From Burkholderia pyrrocinia (GTDB taxonomy: Bacteria; Pseudomonadota; Gammaproteobacteria; Burkholderiales; Burkholderiaceae), in contig NZ_CP011506.1 in assembly GCF_001028665.1 (NCBI RefSeq), forward strand, positions 1 to 64,000: a stretch of 64,000 nucleotides of DNA, given 5' to 3'. The stretch's first letter is position 1; each line of letters starts with the position of its first letter. The position numbers and the translations under genes were made by a program. This document shows, in pieces, positions 27,343 to 35,752 of this stretch. The notes beneath the pieces were generated by a model, which worked only from the letters and a program-made list of their open reading frames with translations, was not told where the DNA came from and did no database searches.

Positions 27343-27578
27343 CTTGGCCCGAGCCAAGCTCGCAGATCCGATGTTGAATGGTCACGTATGAACCTCGGTT
27401 CTTAACGGTCTTGGCTCGAGCCAAGACGGGTTCCATAGGGAGTCCCACAAGATGTCCAAAAGTTGGCTCGAGCCAATATTCCGCGGAAACAGCTTACTGA
27501 GATTGGGGCGGTTACGATTGCCACCAATCCTGAACAGTGCTTTCAGTCTCTGGACGGCCGATCTTGGCTCGAGCCAAG
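27343..27578. repeat. cluster of four parS-like palindromes
   Basis: The 16-bp palindrome CTTGGCTCGAGCCAAG occurs at 27410-27425 and 27563-27578. The 14-bp core occurs at 27463-27476, and a copy with one changed centre base (CTTGGCCCGAGCCAAG) at 27343-27358. They lie between parA and the ligase gene. Perfect dyads repeated next to parAB are the hallmark of centromere (parS) sites. Confidence 0.8.
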
Positions 27579-27654
27579 ATGGGTCTGACCTAGTCAAACG
27601 CCCCAGGCAACGGGCATATAGATTGCCCACATACCTGCAAAGCGAGGAGGTGAT

Positions 27655-28686
27655 ATGGGGCGTTGGACAAGTGAGCGCGGCATCCGTGCCCGGACGCCAG
27701 TACCCAGAAATAGATGCATGCCGGAATTCATCGAGCCGTCGCTTGCCGTGCTTGCTGCAGAACCCCCAACGTCGGGAGAGTGGGGATATGAGATCAAATT
27801 CGACGGTTACCGGATGCTCGCGCGTATCGAAGCTGGTGACGTTCGAATCTTCACCAGGAACGGCCACGACTGGACCGCCCGACTCCCGCACCTGAGGTCC
27901 GTCCTTGAACGATTGCAGGTCAACCGTGCGTGGCTTGACGCGGAGGCTGTCTGCTTCGATATAGAAGGGCGGCCAAACTTCAACGGCCTGCAGAATGCGT
28001 TTGATAGACGTCGAACTGCAGGGATCTCGCTTGTCGTCTTCGACCTGATGTGGCTTAACGACAATGATCTCCGGCCGTGGACATGGCGTGAACGCCGCGC
28101 CACGCTAACGAAGCTCGTTGCCGAAATTCTCGGGAACGAGGTGCGCTTCTCTGAGGCGATCGATGCCGACCCCGACGCCATGCTGGCCTCGGCGTGCGCC
28201 CTCGGCCTAGAGGGAATCATGGGCAAGCGGGTGGACGCGCCGTATCGCTCGGGAAGATCGGACAGCTGGATCAAACTCAAATGCAGTAGACGTCAGGAGT
28301 TCGTCATTGGCGGATTTTCGCGCCGCAAGGGCGCCACTGGGGGCGTGCGAGCGGTCCTGCTCGGCGTGTACGAGGAGGGCGGACGGCTGCGTTACGTCGG
28401 GCACGTCGCGCCGCGCTTCGCGCCCCGCCAGGCACGGGAATTCGAGGACCGCCTAGCATCCTTGGGCCGCAAGCGCTCGCCGTTCGTCCGCGCGCCAGAA
28501 CCCGAAGCCGATCGCGAGTTCCACTGGCTGAAGCCAGAGCTCGTTGCCGAAGTAGCGTTTCTCGAGTGGACTCCGACCGGACAGTTGCGTCATCCCTCGT
28601 TTCGCGGGCTGCGTGCCGACAAGGCAGCACGGAGCGTGACCCGCGAAGACCCGCGCGAACCGAAACGCCCCCGCAACAGCAAGTGA
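27655..28686 (+). CDS. ATP-dependent DNA ligase (LigD ligase-domain type)
   Basis: 343 aa. The start at 27655 is supported by a perfect ribosome binding site (AGGAGGTGAT). The nucleotidyl-transferase motif KFDGYR has catalytic Lys48. Later motifs are VVFDLMWL (about 121), LEGIMGKR (about 183) and WIKLKC (about 202). The OB fold follows, with VIGGFSRRKGATGGVRAVLLGVYE and the motif FLEWTPTGQLRHPSFRGLR. This is the stand-alone ligase domain of LigD-type NHEJ ligases. No Ku or polymerase/nuclease domain lies nearby, so its partner, if any, is elsewhere. It follows the parS cluster directly. Confidence 0.9.
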   Translation: MGRWTSERGIRARTPVPRNRCMPEFIEPSLAVLAAEPPTSGEWGYEIKFDGYRMLARIEAGDVRIFTRNGHDWTARLPHLRSVLERLQVNRAWLDAEAVCFDIEGRPNFNGLQNAFDRRRTAGISLVVFDLMWLNDNDLRPWTWRERRATLTKLVAEILGNEVRFSEAIDADPDAMLASACALGLEGIMGKRVDAPYRSGRSDSWIKLKCSRRQEFVIGGFSRRKGATGGVRAVLLGVYEEGGRLRYVGHVAPRFAPRQAREFEDRLASLGRKRSPFVRAPEPEADREFHWLKPELVAEVAFLEWTPTGQLRHPSFRGLRADKAARSVTREDPREPKRPRNSK

Positions 28687-28761
28687 TTTCCTCCAAGCAG
28701 AAGTCCGATCGATCGGTGCGCCGCATGGACATGAGCGCATTGCGAATTCGCGTCGGCTTGT

Positions 28762-28777
28762 ATATGCTGTGGCATAT
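28762..28777. promoter_or_regulatory. operator-like palindrome before vapB
   Basis: ATATGC-TGTG-GCATAT is a perfect inverted repeat 30 bases before the vapB start, embedded in an AT-richer stretch (TTGTATATGC). VapB or the VapBC complex typically binds such dyads to autoregulate. Confidence 0.55.
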
Positions 28778-28806
28778 GCTAACCCGATTGAAGAGGGGGC
28801 GTCCTG

Positions 28807-29049
28807 ATGCCAACCCATGACACCCGCCACGCGCGCCTGTTTCGCAATGGGCGCAGCCAGGCCGTGCGGATACCGCGCGAATTCGAGCTGCCGGTCTCGG
28901 AGGTCACCATCCACCGGGAAGGCCGCCGCTTGATCATTGAACCCGTAGAAGCGGCACCCTTGCGCGAGCTGTTCGCTCAATGGGCCCCGCTGGACGAAAC
29001 CTTTCCGGACATCGAGGACCTTCCGCCTGAACCGGTCGACATCGAATGA
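28807..29049 (+). CDS. vapB: VapB-type antitoxin (AbrB-like)
   Basis: 80 aa. The N-terminal half (ARLFRNGRSQAVRIPREFEL, residues 9-28) is the swapped-hairpin AbrB/MazE DNA-binding domain common to VapB. The acidic C-terminal tail should wrap and inhibit the toxin. Its stop overlaps the vapC start by 4 nt. An operator-like palindrome lies upstream. On a plasmid the pair probably acts as an addiction module. Confidence 0.88.
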   Translation: MPTHDTRHARLFRNGRSQAVRIPREFELPVSEVTIHREGRRLIIEPVEAAPLRELFAQWAPLDETFPDIEDLPPEPVDIE

Positions 29050-29456
29050 CGCTGTATCTGCTCGATACCAACATTCTGTCGAACGTGATCCGCGACCCGC
29101 GCGGCGCATGCGCCACGCGGATCGGAGAGACCCCGCCGGAGCAAGTGTGCACCTCGATCGTCGTCGCCGCGGAACTGCGGTTCGGCGTCTGGAAGCGCGG
29201 CTCGTCAACGCTCGCGCAGCGCGTCGAGCAGCTGCTCGCGAGCCTGACCGTGTTGCCGCTGCAGCCCGACGCGGACCGGTGCTACGGGCGGTTGCGGGCC
29301 GAGCTCGAAAAGCAAGGTCAGCTGATCGGCGCCAACGACATGCTGATCGCCGCTCACGCGCTGGCTGTCGACGCCGTGTTGGTCACCGACAACACGGCTG
29401 AATTCACCCGCGTCGCCGGGCTGCCGGTCGAAAACTGGCTGCGATCGGCGACGTAA
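29046..29456 (+). CDS. vapC: VapC toxin, PIN-domain ribonuclease
   Basis: 136 aa, the usual VapC length. The PIN-domain acids are present: Asp7 (LLDTNILS), Glu43 (VAAELRFG), Asp98 (GANDMLIAAH) and Asp115 (VTDNTAEF). VapC toxins are Mg-dependent endoribonucleases that cut tRNAs or rRNA when freed from VapB. GANDMLIAAHA and RLRAELEKQG are typical of the tRNA-fMet-cleaving VapC group, though the target is inferred. Confidence 0.9.
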   Translation: MTLYLLDTNILSNVIRDPRGACATRIGETPPEQVCTSIVVAAELRFGVWKRGSSTLAQRVEQLLASLTVLPLQPDADRCYGRLRAELEKQGQLIGANDMLIAAHALAVDAVLVTDNTAEFTRVAGLPVENWLRSAT

Positions 29457-29535
29457 CGCGGCGTGGCGGCCGCCGGCGGCACGATGGGCGCCACCGACGC
29501 ACGACAGTGTGCCTGAGAACAGAATAGGAGCGGGG

Positions 29536-29676
29536 ATGAACGGATTCGCCGGTGCGGCGATTTTGGCCTTTTTATTGACTGTCGGGTGCCTCGCGCTCGG
29601 CTGGAACGTACCGGCGGGAGTAACGTTCGCCGCGTGCATCGTGTGCACGGTCAACGCGTCCCGGGGCGAGCAATAA
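29536..29676 (+). CDS. 46-aa membrane peptide
   Basis: Starts at ATG 29536 with AGGAG five bases upstream. The product has two short hydrophobic segments (AAILAFLLTVGCLALGW and VTFAACIVCTV) and a polar tail (NASRGEQ). It follows vapC by 80 bases. No family known; a real gene is supported mainly by the ribosome binding site and composition. Confidence 0.45.
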   Translation: MNGFAGAAILAFLLTVGCLALGWNVPAGVTFAACIVCTVNASRGEQ

Positions 29677-29755
29677 GCGCCGGCCGACGGCCAGGCGCAT
29701 CAGGTATGCCGATGGCCGTCCTGCGAGACGTGGGCGTGGCGAAGGAGATGGCGAA

Positions 29756-30115
29756 GTGACAACACCGATGACGGCTGTCCAGCAGATGTACCTTGAGTGG
29801 TGCATCGGCTACATGAAATTCCGGATCGCCGAGGAGATGTCGGTCGGTCTGATGTCCCTCGAGGCCGAGCGCTACGATGCGCTGTGGACCATGCTGCAAA
29901 AGGGGCGGTACGGCTTCCTCGATGACGACATGATCGAGATTGGCCGGCGCCTGTTTCCGGACGCGCCGAACGCACCGGAGGGTTCCGGGCTCGATGCCGC
30001 CTACGAGCACGTGTGTACGGCCCTCGATGACTGGTTGCCTAGCTTCATCATCCCGCCCGGCCAGGTGTCGTTCCTGCCGGACCCCGAACTGCCGGACGGC
30101 GAGCCCGCTGCGTGA
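29756..30115 (+). CDS. hypothetical protein
   Basis: 119 aa from GTG 29756 (AAGGAG upstream), or 115 aa from ATG 29768. It is a soluble, acidic protein (DDDMIEIGRRLFPDAPNAPEG) with two helical regions. No recognised motif. It stands alone between two small membrane-peptide genes. Confidence 0.5.
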   Translation: MTTPMTAVQQMYLEWCIGYMKFRIAEEMSVGLMSLEAERYDALWTMLQKGRYGFLDDDMIEIGRRLFPDAPNAPEGSGLDAAYEHVCTALDDWLPSFIIPPGQVSFLPDPELPDGEPAA

Positions 30116-30163
30116 GCGGCCGGCACGATAGCATCCACCGTGTGAATCCAGAGGATCTCGACA

Positions 30164-30364
30164 ATGAATCTGACAGCCTGGCAGTTCAAGAAAGGCGGGT
30201 GGGACAGGGGCGTGGCGGCCGGAGCGGCGCTGATCGCGCTGGCGTGCGTCGACCGCGGGCTCTCGGTCATGTGGCCGGCGAGCTACGGGCTGGTTCACCC
30301 GCTGGCGGCGCTCGCCGCGACGAACATGCCGTTCGTGGCCGCGTACCTGATCGTGCGGTCCTGA
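30164..30364 (+). CDS. 66-aa hypothetical membrane protein
   Basis: ATG at 30164 with AGAGGA upstream. Two hydrophobic segments (about residues 17-30 and 42-63) flank a loop with WPASYG. A rho-independent terminator follows 12 bases after the stop, which supports a real transcription unit ending here. Function unknown. Confidence 0.5.
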   Translation: MNLTAWQFKKGGWDRGVAAGAALIALACVDRGLSVMWPASYGLVHPLAALAATNMPFVAAYLIVRS

Positions 30365-30376
30365 GCGATGGGCGAC

Positions 30377-30397
30377 CCCGGCTGCGGCCGGGTTTTT
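30377..30397 (+). terminator. rho-independent terminator
   Basis: CCCGGC pairs with GCCGGG around loop TGCG and is followed immediately by five T residues. Confidence 0.85.
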
Positions 30398-30410
30398 GTG
30401 GCGCGTCGTC

Positions 30411-30438
30411 AATGCCGATAACTCCTATTAGCGGCATT
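30411..30438. other. 28-bp dyad site A, 11-6-11 (tyrosine-recombinase-like)
   Basis: Left arm AATGCCGATAA, centre CTCCTA, right arm TTAGCGGCATT. The arms are inverted copies with one mismatch in eleven. The layout, with inner ends TAA and TTA around six bases, is that of Xer/tyrosine-recombinase crossover sites. It lies about 540 bases upstream of a tyrosine recombinase gene. Confidence 0.5.
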
Positions 30439-30506
30439 GGCGTCCTGGCGGGGAAGGGTGCGAAATCGGCCTTGCTGCCTGGTCGGGCAGCGCCTATGCT
30501 AGTTCG

Positions 30507-30599
30507 GCGGCGGTCGTTTTGGGCCTCGACAGCCTGGCCGCCGCGGTAGTTGGGTTGAATGCGGGCCGCCGACATGGGAACGGGCGGCCCAATTTTTTT
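30507..30599 (+). ncRNA. candidate small RNA, about 93 nt
   Basis: A sigma70-like promoter (TTGCTG at 30472-30477, 17-base spacer, TATGCT at 30495-30500) predicts a start near 30507. A strong terminator follows: GGGCCGCC at 30563-30570 pairs with GGCGGCCC at 30583-30590, then T7 at 30593-30599. No open reading frame with a ribosome binding site lies between. It sits between the two 28-bp dyad sites. It could be a regulator of the recombinase or of plasmid copy number, or merely a short leader. The promoter is only a moderate match. Confidence 0.4.
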
Positions 30600-30610
30600 A
30601 GCGTGCAGCC

Positions 30611-30638
30611 TTGTCTGCTAATTCTTATTAGCAGCCCA
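30611..30638. other. 28-bp dyad site B, 11-6-11, exactly 200 bp from site A
   Basis: Left arm TTGTCTGCTAA, centre TTCTTA, right arm TTAGCAGCCCA; nine of eleven arm positions are inverted repeats. It shares the TAAyTCyTATTAGC core with site A in the same orientation, so recombination between the two would delete the 200 bp between them. Confidence 0.5.
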
Positions 30639-30711
30639 TCGTTTAATTGCTAGAATACTGCAGTTGCCATTTAAATATTTAGGGCCGAGCCCTTTTAAAA
30701 AGCCGTTCGCC

Positions 30712-30954
30712 ATGGTGCTCCGCCGTTCCGCCCGCCTGCCCACCCGCGTCACCCGCCGCGATACCCTCGGCCAGCGCTTCGGCGCTGCCGTGTTCACGCT
30801 CGCGCCGTGCCACCGCAACGCGCGCAGTCCGCTCGAGCTCGCGCAGATTCGCGATGCGATCGCGCTGCTCGAGTGCTCCCCCAAGGGAACTTTCTTCGGG
30901 GCGCACGGCGATCGCGTGATCGGTCCGGACGGGGGAGGGCAGTCCAATGACTAA
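30712..30954 (+). CDS. small hypothetical protein coupled to the recombinase
   Basis: 80 aa from ATG 30712; a TTG at 30664 would extend it but falls in an AT-rich leader. It overlaps the recombinase start by 8 bases, indicating translational coupling. It is basic at the N-terminus (RRSARLPTRVTRRD), with ELAQIRDAIALLE in the middle. It could be an accessory DNA-binding factor, but no fold is recognisable. Confidence 0.5.
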   Translation: MVLRRSARLPTRVTRRDTLGQRFGAAVFTLAPCHRNARSPLELAQIRDAIALLECSPKGTFFGAHGDRVIGPDGGGQSND

Positions 30955-33808
30955 CCGTCCGCAAGCGGTCACGGTGCCGCCGCCGGCGACCTATACGCGC
31001 ACCGACTTCGCGGCGTTGCGCGCGCGCATCCAGGGCATCCCCGCAGCGACCATCGCGCGACGCTTCTACGACGTCGAAGACAGCGCGGTGCCGGCCGAGG
31101 CCGACGCGGTCGAGCGGCATCTAATTACGATGCGCAACGAGTTGGTGCGCCTGGCGTTGTTGAACGGCTCCGCAGCGCTGGCCGACCACTTGCGCGCGTC
31201 GATGCGTCAGCACGGTGAAGCGAAGCTCACCGCCTTGACGCTGCGCATGGTCGAGGACGCGGCCAAGCTCGCCGCGGCGGCGCCCGCGGCCGATCACGCG
31301 CTCGCGCTGTGGTTCCGGCCCCTCGTCGCGCAGCGCCTGGTCGGGGAGGGAATCGCGACGCTCGGCGCGTTGATCGCGTACTGCAACCGGCACGGCGGCA
31401 GCTGGTGGCGCTCGATTCCCCGCATCGGCCCGCTGCGCGCCAAAACGCTGGTGGCCTGGCTGCGCCGGCACGAGGCGACGCTGGGCGCGCGGATCGATGC
31501 TGACGTCGACGCCGCCGTGGACACCACCCCGCTCACGCCCGCACCCGATCGCGCGGTCGTGGTCGGGCCGGGTACGAGGGCGCTGGCGCCGCTCGAGCGG
31601 CTAGCCGCGCCGGTCGAGCTGTCGGGCGCGGGCGGCACCAATCGCGCAGTCGGGTTCCCGTTCATTCGCGCCGAGCACGATCTGGCCGCGCTGCACGCGT
31701 GGCTCGCGCGCTACCGCGACCGGCCCGCGACGCTGCGCGCGTATACGCGCGAAATCGAGCGCTTCGTACTGTGGGCGCTCAAGGTGCGCGGCGTCGCGGT
31801 CTCGTCGCTGCGCGTCGAGGACTGCGACGCGTACAAGGATTTTTTAGCGCAGCCGAACGCTGACTTCTGTGGACCCAAGCGCCCCCGCGCGAGTGGCCGC
31901 TGGCGGCCATTTACCGGCTCGCTGTCGGCGGACAGCCAGGCCTATGCGGTGCGTACGCTGCGCATGGCGTTCGACTGGCTCGTCAAGGTCCGCTATCTCG
32001 CCGGCAACCCGTTCAGCGCGGTGACGCTGCCGGCCACGCTCACGCGCGAGTGGTCGCTGCAGGTTGAACGCGCGCTGGCGCCGGAACTGCTGCGCACGCT
32101 GCGCGACGCGCTGGATGCGCACTGCGCACGGCCGGACGATGACGCCGCACAATGGCGGATCGCGCGCGCGGCGATCGGCCTGATGGTTGATTCGGGCCTG
32201 CGCCGCGCCGAAGCGGCGCGTGCGCGGCGCAGTGGCGTCAAGCGCGTCGACGGCATCAAGGGGCAATCGGTGTGGACGCTCACGCTGGTCGGCAAGCGCA
32301 GCAAGGTGCGCACAGTGCCGGTCAGCCCGGCGACGTTCGAGGCGCTGCGCGCGCACTGGGCGGATCGCGGACTCACGTGGGAGGGCAGTGATGCGAGCGC
32401 TGCGGCGGCCAACGATCCGCCGCTGATCGCGCCGCTGGCGATTCCTGGCACCGCAGCGGCTCAAGCGCGGCACGGCGGCCAGCCGGCCGCCTATGCCCCC
32501 GATGCGCTCGGGCGCCTGGTACGGACTGCGCTCAAGCGCCTGCAGGTCGAGCTGCAGCGCTGGGGCGCTTTGTCGCTGTGGGACGCCGCGCAGCTGCAAA
32601 AGACCAGTGCGCACGCGCTGCGCCATACGTTCGGCACCGATGCGACCGCGCGCGGTGTGCCGATTGATGTGGTGCAGCAGATTCTCGGCCACGCGTCGCT
32701 GGCCACCACATCGATCTACGTGAAGGCGCAGCAGCAACGCGTGCTCGAGGCGGCGCTCGACTATTACCAGCAGCAGGCGCGGGCGCTGCCCGCCGCCGAA
32801 TCGGTGCCGCCTATCACGCGTGAATCGACGTCGTTCGCGCCGCAGTTGATCGGTGACGACGAAGAGGGTGATGCCTTCAGCGCGCGCGATGATGACGAGG
32901 TGGCCGGGATGCGGTGCGCCCCGATCAAGCTCATGATGCGCATCGAGAACGTCGCGCCAGGCGGTCGGGGCCGCGCGCGCACGATTCGTGCGCTCGAGGG
33001 CGGCATCCTCGCCGATCACGCAGCCGAACGCCTCGCGCCTGGCGTGTACGCGCTCAAGGTGCTGCACGAAGACGAGGCGGCGCTTGACGTTGCGCTCGAC
33101 GATCTGTTCGACGAGATCCGCGACGAAGCGCATCTTCACAATTGCGTGGCCGAGATTGATGCGCAGTGGGTCGGCACGGCGCGAACGTGGACCTATCGGG
33201 TGCCGGCCGGCAACGTGATTCCGTTTCCGGGCGGGGCGGGTAGTTCGGCGTCGGCCGAAGGAGATATCGTCGAGGCGCCGCCTGGCCCGCGCGTGATACG
33301 GCTGCGGGTCAGTCTGCGGGACGTGGCTCCGGAAGTCTGGCGTCGCCTCGAGGTGCCGGCCGACATTTCGTTGGCCGAGCTGCACGACGTGATCCAGGCG
33401 GCGATGGGCTGGCACGACCGGCATCGCTACGGGTTCGGGTTTGCGGGGCAGGTTGGGGCGCTCAATCCACTGGCGAGCGGTGCCGCCGACGTGCGGCTCG
33501 AGGAGGTGGCTACGATCAGTGCGGGGCTGATCTACACGTACGATCCGGAAGAAGGCTGGCAGCATGTGATCACGATCGAAGCGATCGGGCCGGCGGCCCT
33601 GGGCACGTGCTATCCGCGCTGCGTCGCCGGCGCCGGGGCGTGCCCACCCGAGGACTGCGGCGGCCCGGCGGGCTATGCGCAGCTGGTGCGCACGCTCGCC
33701 GGCCGTATAACCGACGAAAAGCGCGAACTTCTGGAATGGCTCGGCGAGCCGTTCGATCCGGACGTGTTTCGGTTGCCAGAGGCGAATGCGCGGCTTGCAG
33801 TGCTTTGA
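30947..33808 (+). CDS. tyrosine recombinase fused to pRiA4b ORF-3-like domain
   Basis: 953 aa, far longer than ordinary integrases (300-450). Residues 25-190 resemble the DUF3701 N-terminal integrase domain. A SAM-like core-binding domain spans about 240-355. The catalytic domain (375-610) carries Arg419 (SGLRRAE), a Lys near 450-453, His556 and Arg559 (HALRH), His582 (LGHAS) and Tyr591 (SIYV), the full set. After an acidic linker (615-655), residues about 780-945 resemble the plasmid pRiA4b ORF-3 family (PEVWRRLEVPADISLAELHDVIQAAMGW, split here over 795-822), ending with a Cys cluster (CYPRC ... ACPPEDCGG). The function of that domain is unknown. The adjacent dyad sites are likely targets. 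Confidence 0.8.
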   Translation: MTNRPQAVTVPPPATYTRTDFAALRARIQGIPAATIARRFYDVEDSAVPAEADAVERHLITMRNELVRLALLNGSAALADHLRASMRQHGEAKLTALTLRMVEDAAKLAAAAPAADHALALWFRPLVAQRLVGEGIATLGALIAYCNRHGGSWWRSIPRIGPLRAKTLVAWLRRHEATLGARIDADVDAAVDTTPLTPAPDRAVVVGPGTRALAPLERLAAPVELSGAGGTNRAVGFPFIRAEHDLAALHAWLARYRDRPATLRAYTREIERFVLWALKVRGVAVSSLRVEDCDAYKDFLAQPNADFCGPKRPRASGRWRPFTGSLSADSQAYAVRTLRMAFDWLVKVRYLAGNPFSAVTLPATLTREWSLQVERALAPELLRTLRDALDAHCARPDDDAAQWRIARAAIGLMVDSGLRRAEAARARRSGVKRVDGIKGQSVWTLTLVGKRSKVRTVPVSPATFEALRAHWADRGLTWEGSDASAAAANDPPLIAPLAIPGTAAAQARHGGQPAAYAPDALGRLVRTALKRLQVELQRWGALSLWDAAQLQKTSAHALRHTFGTDATARGVPIDVVQQILGHASLATTSIYVKAQQQRVLEAALDYYQQQARALPAAESVPPITRESTSFAPQLIGDDEEGDAFSARDDDEVAGMRCAPIKLMMRIENVAPGGRGRARTIRALEGGILADHAAERLAPGVYALKVLHEDEAALDVALDDLFDEIRDEAHLHNCVAEIDAQWVGTARTWTYRVPAGNVIPFPGGAGSSASAEGDIVEAPPGPRVIRLRVSLRDVAPEVWRRLEVPADISLAELHDVIQAAMGWHDRHRYGFGFAGQVGALNPLASGAADVRLEEVATISAGLIYTYDPEEGWQHVITIEAIGPAALGTCYPRCVAGAGACPPEDCGGPAGYAQLVRTLAGRITDEKRELLEWLGEPFDPDVFRLPEANARLAVL

Positions 33809-33964
33809 CGTCTACGGGCCATTGTGTATTTTGGGGATCTGTCCGGATTCCGGACGTTGTGCTGGCGCCGGCTTGTCTTGGCATATTTCTGCAAGGCCGT
33901 TGGCCCGCTGGAGATTGTGCTGACGCGATACAATCTGGCCAACTCTGAACTGAGACCCTTCACC

Positions 33965-35752
33965 ATGTCCAAACCAGCCCGTCAGGCTTGGGTCGATCCC
34001 GCTGTCGATCCGCTCACGCGATATGCCGCGTGCAAGGCGATGGCGCGGGGGTACGCCGAAGCACGCAAGACCGAAAAGACCCGCATCTCGCATGCGCGCG
34101 CGTTCTGTACCGCTGTCATCGTGAGTTATTGGGCGACGTTGTGCGAACGGCATAAGACGGCAATGAAAGTTCGGCCGATGCCCTTGTCCGCACCGACCCT
34201 CGCCATCGACGTACAACGAACGGCTCAGGATGTGGGCAGCCTTATCGCCGAGTTTCCGGTAGAAGATGCCGGATATCTCATCGGCTCGATCTACACGGTT
34301 ATGCTGCCGCCCGCGCTGCGTTCTCAACTCGGCGCGTATTACACGCCCCCGCCGTTGGTTGCACGCTTGCTTGATCTCGCTGAACAAGCAGGTTTTGACT
34401 TCACTCACGGCACCGCAATCGACCCGGCGTGTGGCGGAGGCGCATTTCTCGCGCCGGTCGCGTTACGGATGTGGCAGCGGGATAAGGGCGCGTCTCCGGA
34501 ATGGACCTTCAGGCGCATTTCGAAGCGATTGCGCGGGATTGAAATTGATCCGTTCGCCGCATGGATGACGCGGGTTCTGCTCGAAGCAGCCCTGATGCCG
34601 CTTTGTGTGGCTGCCAAGCGTCGACTACCCGACCTGGTTACCGTCGCCGACGCGCTGCGGCCGCAAGACGTCGGCACCTTTGACCTGGTGATTGGCAATC
34701 CCCCTTACGGGCGCGTCACCCTGGACGAGCCGATGCGCAATCATTACGCTCGGTCGCTTTACGGTCACGCGAATCTTTATGGCCTCTTCACCGATCTTGC
34801 CTTGCGGCTGGCGAAACCCGACGGCGTGGTCGCGTACCTGACGCCTACGTCATTTTTGGGTGGGCAGTATTTCAAGGCGTTGCGTCAACTTCTGATCGAC
34901 GAGGCGGCGCCCGTGGCATTCGATTTTGTCGCCGATCGCGAAGGTGTGTTCGATGACGTGTTGCAGGAGACGTTGCTGACGGCATACACGCGAAAACCTC
35001 ATTGCTTCGCTCCGATTGTCTCGGTGGTTGTGCCGAAGGGGTTGAACGCTGCGAAGATCGAACGCGTCGGTGAGGTGTCGCTTACCGCAACCGGCGATCC
35101 GTGGTTGTTGCCGAGAACTGCAGCGGATGCATCGTTCCTCAAAGCGATTGCGAGCATGCCTACCAGGCTATCGGACCTCGGGTACACGGTTTCAACAGGG
35201 CCTTTGGTCTGGAACCGCCACAAGGCGCAGTTGCGTACCGAGACAGGCGACGGTGCGCTGCCGCTGATCTGGGCGGAATCGGTCACATCTGACGGGTTCG
35301 TTTTCAGTGCGGACCGTAGAAACCACGTGCCGTATATTGCGGTACATGAAGACCAGCCGCATTTGATCATCCGGAAATCGTGTGTGCTCGTTCAACGAAC
35401 CACGTCGAAAGAGCAGAACCGCCGTCTGTTGGCCGCGGTGCTGCCGCAGTCGTACTTGGATAAATCGGGCGGCGCCGTCGTTGAGAATCATTTGAACATG
35501 ATTATCGCGCCGTCGCTGGATGTGGTCCGTGTTAAACCAGGCACGATCGAGGCGTTGTTGAACACCGAGGCAGTTGACCGCGCTTTCCGATGCATCAGCG
35601 GGAGCGTGGCAGTATCGGCTTATGAGCTGAACGCATTGCCGCTGCCCAGTATTGATCAGTTGATCGCTTTGGAAAAGTTGATCGACAAAGCCGGTTCGAA
35701 ACAGGCTGTCGAGCGTGCGGTGGCCAGCTACTACGGAACGATTGAATTGTGA
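33965..35752 (+). CDS. type II N6-adenine DNA methyltransferase (BsuBI/PstI type)
   Basis: 595 aa; start at 33965 by homology to the expected N-terminus. Motif X QLGAYYTPPPLV is at 121-132, motif I DPACGGGAF at 153-161, and motif IV NPPY at 245-248. The order X-I-IV with a C-terminal recognition region is the gamma-class adenine methylase arrangement. The next gene is a BsuBI/PstI-type endonuclease with a 4-nt GTGA overlap, so the two form a restriction-modification pair. By analogy the target may be CTGCAG, which is unproven. Codon use is less GC-rich than in the recombinase gene before it, suggesting acquisition as cargo. Confidence 0.85.
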   Translation: MSKPARQAWVDPAVDPLTRYAACKAMARGYAEARKTEKTRISHARAFCTAVIVSYWATLCERHKTAMKVRPMPLSAPTLAIDVQRTAQDVGSLIAEFPVEDAGYLIGSIYTVMLPPALRSQLGAYYTPPPLVARLLDLAEQAGFDFTHGTAIDPACGGGAFLAPVALRMWQRDKGASPEWTFRRISKRLRGIEIDPFAAWMTRVLLEAALMPLCVAAKRRLPDLVTVADALRPQDVGTFDLVIGNPPYGRVTLDEPMRNHYARSLYGHANLYGLFTDLALRLAKPDGVVAYLTPTSFLGGQYFKALRQLLIDEAAPVAFDFVADREGVFDDVLQETLLTAYTRKPHCFAPIVSVVVPKGLNAAKIERVGEVSLTATGDPWLLPRTAADASFLKAIASMPTRLSDLGYTVSTGPLVWNRHKAQLRTETGDGALPLIWAESVTSDGFVFSADRRNHVPYIAVHEDQPHLIIRKSCVLVQRTTSKEQNRRLLAAVLPQSYLDKSGGAVVENHLNMIIAPSLDVVRVKPGTIEALLNTEAVDRAFRCISGSVAVSAYELNALPLPSIDQLIALEKLIDKAGSKQAVERAVASYYGTIEL

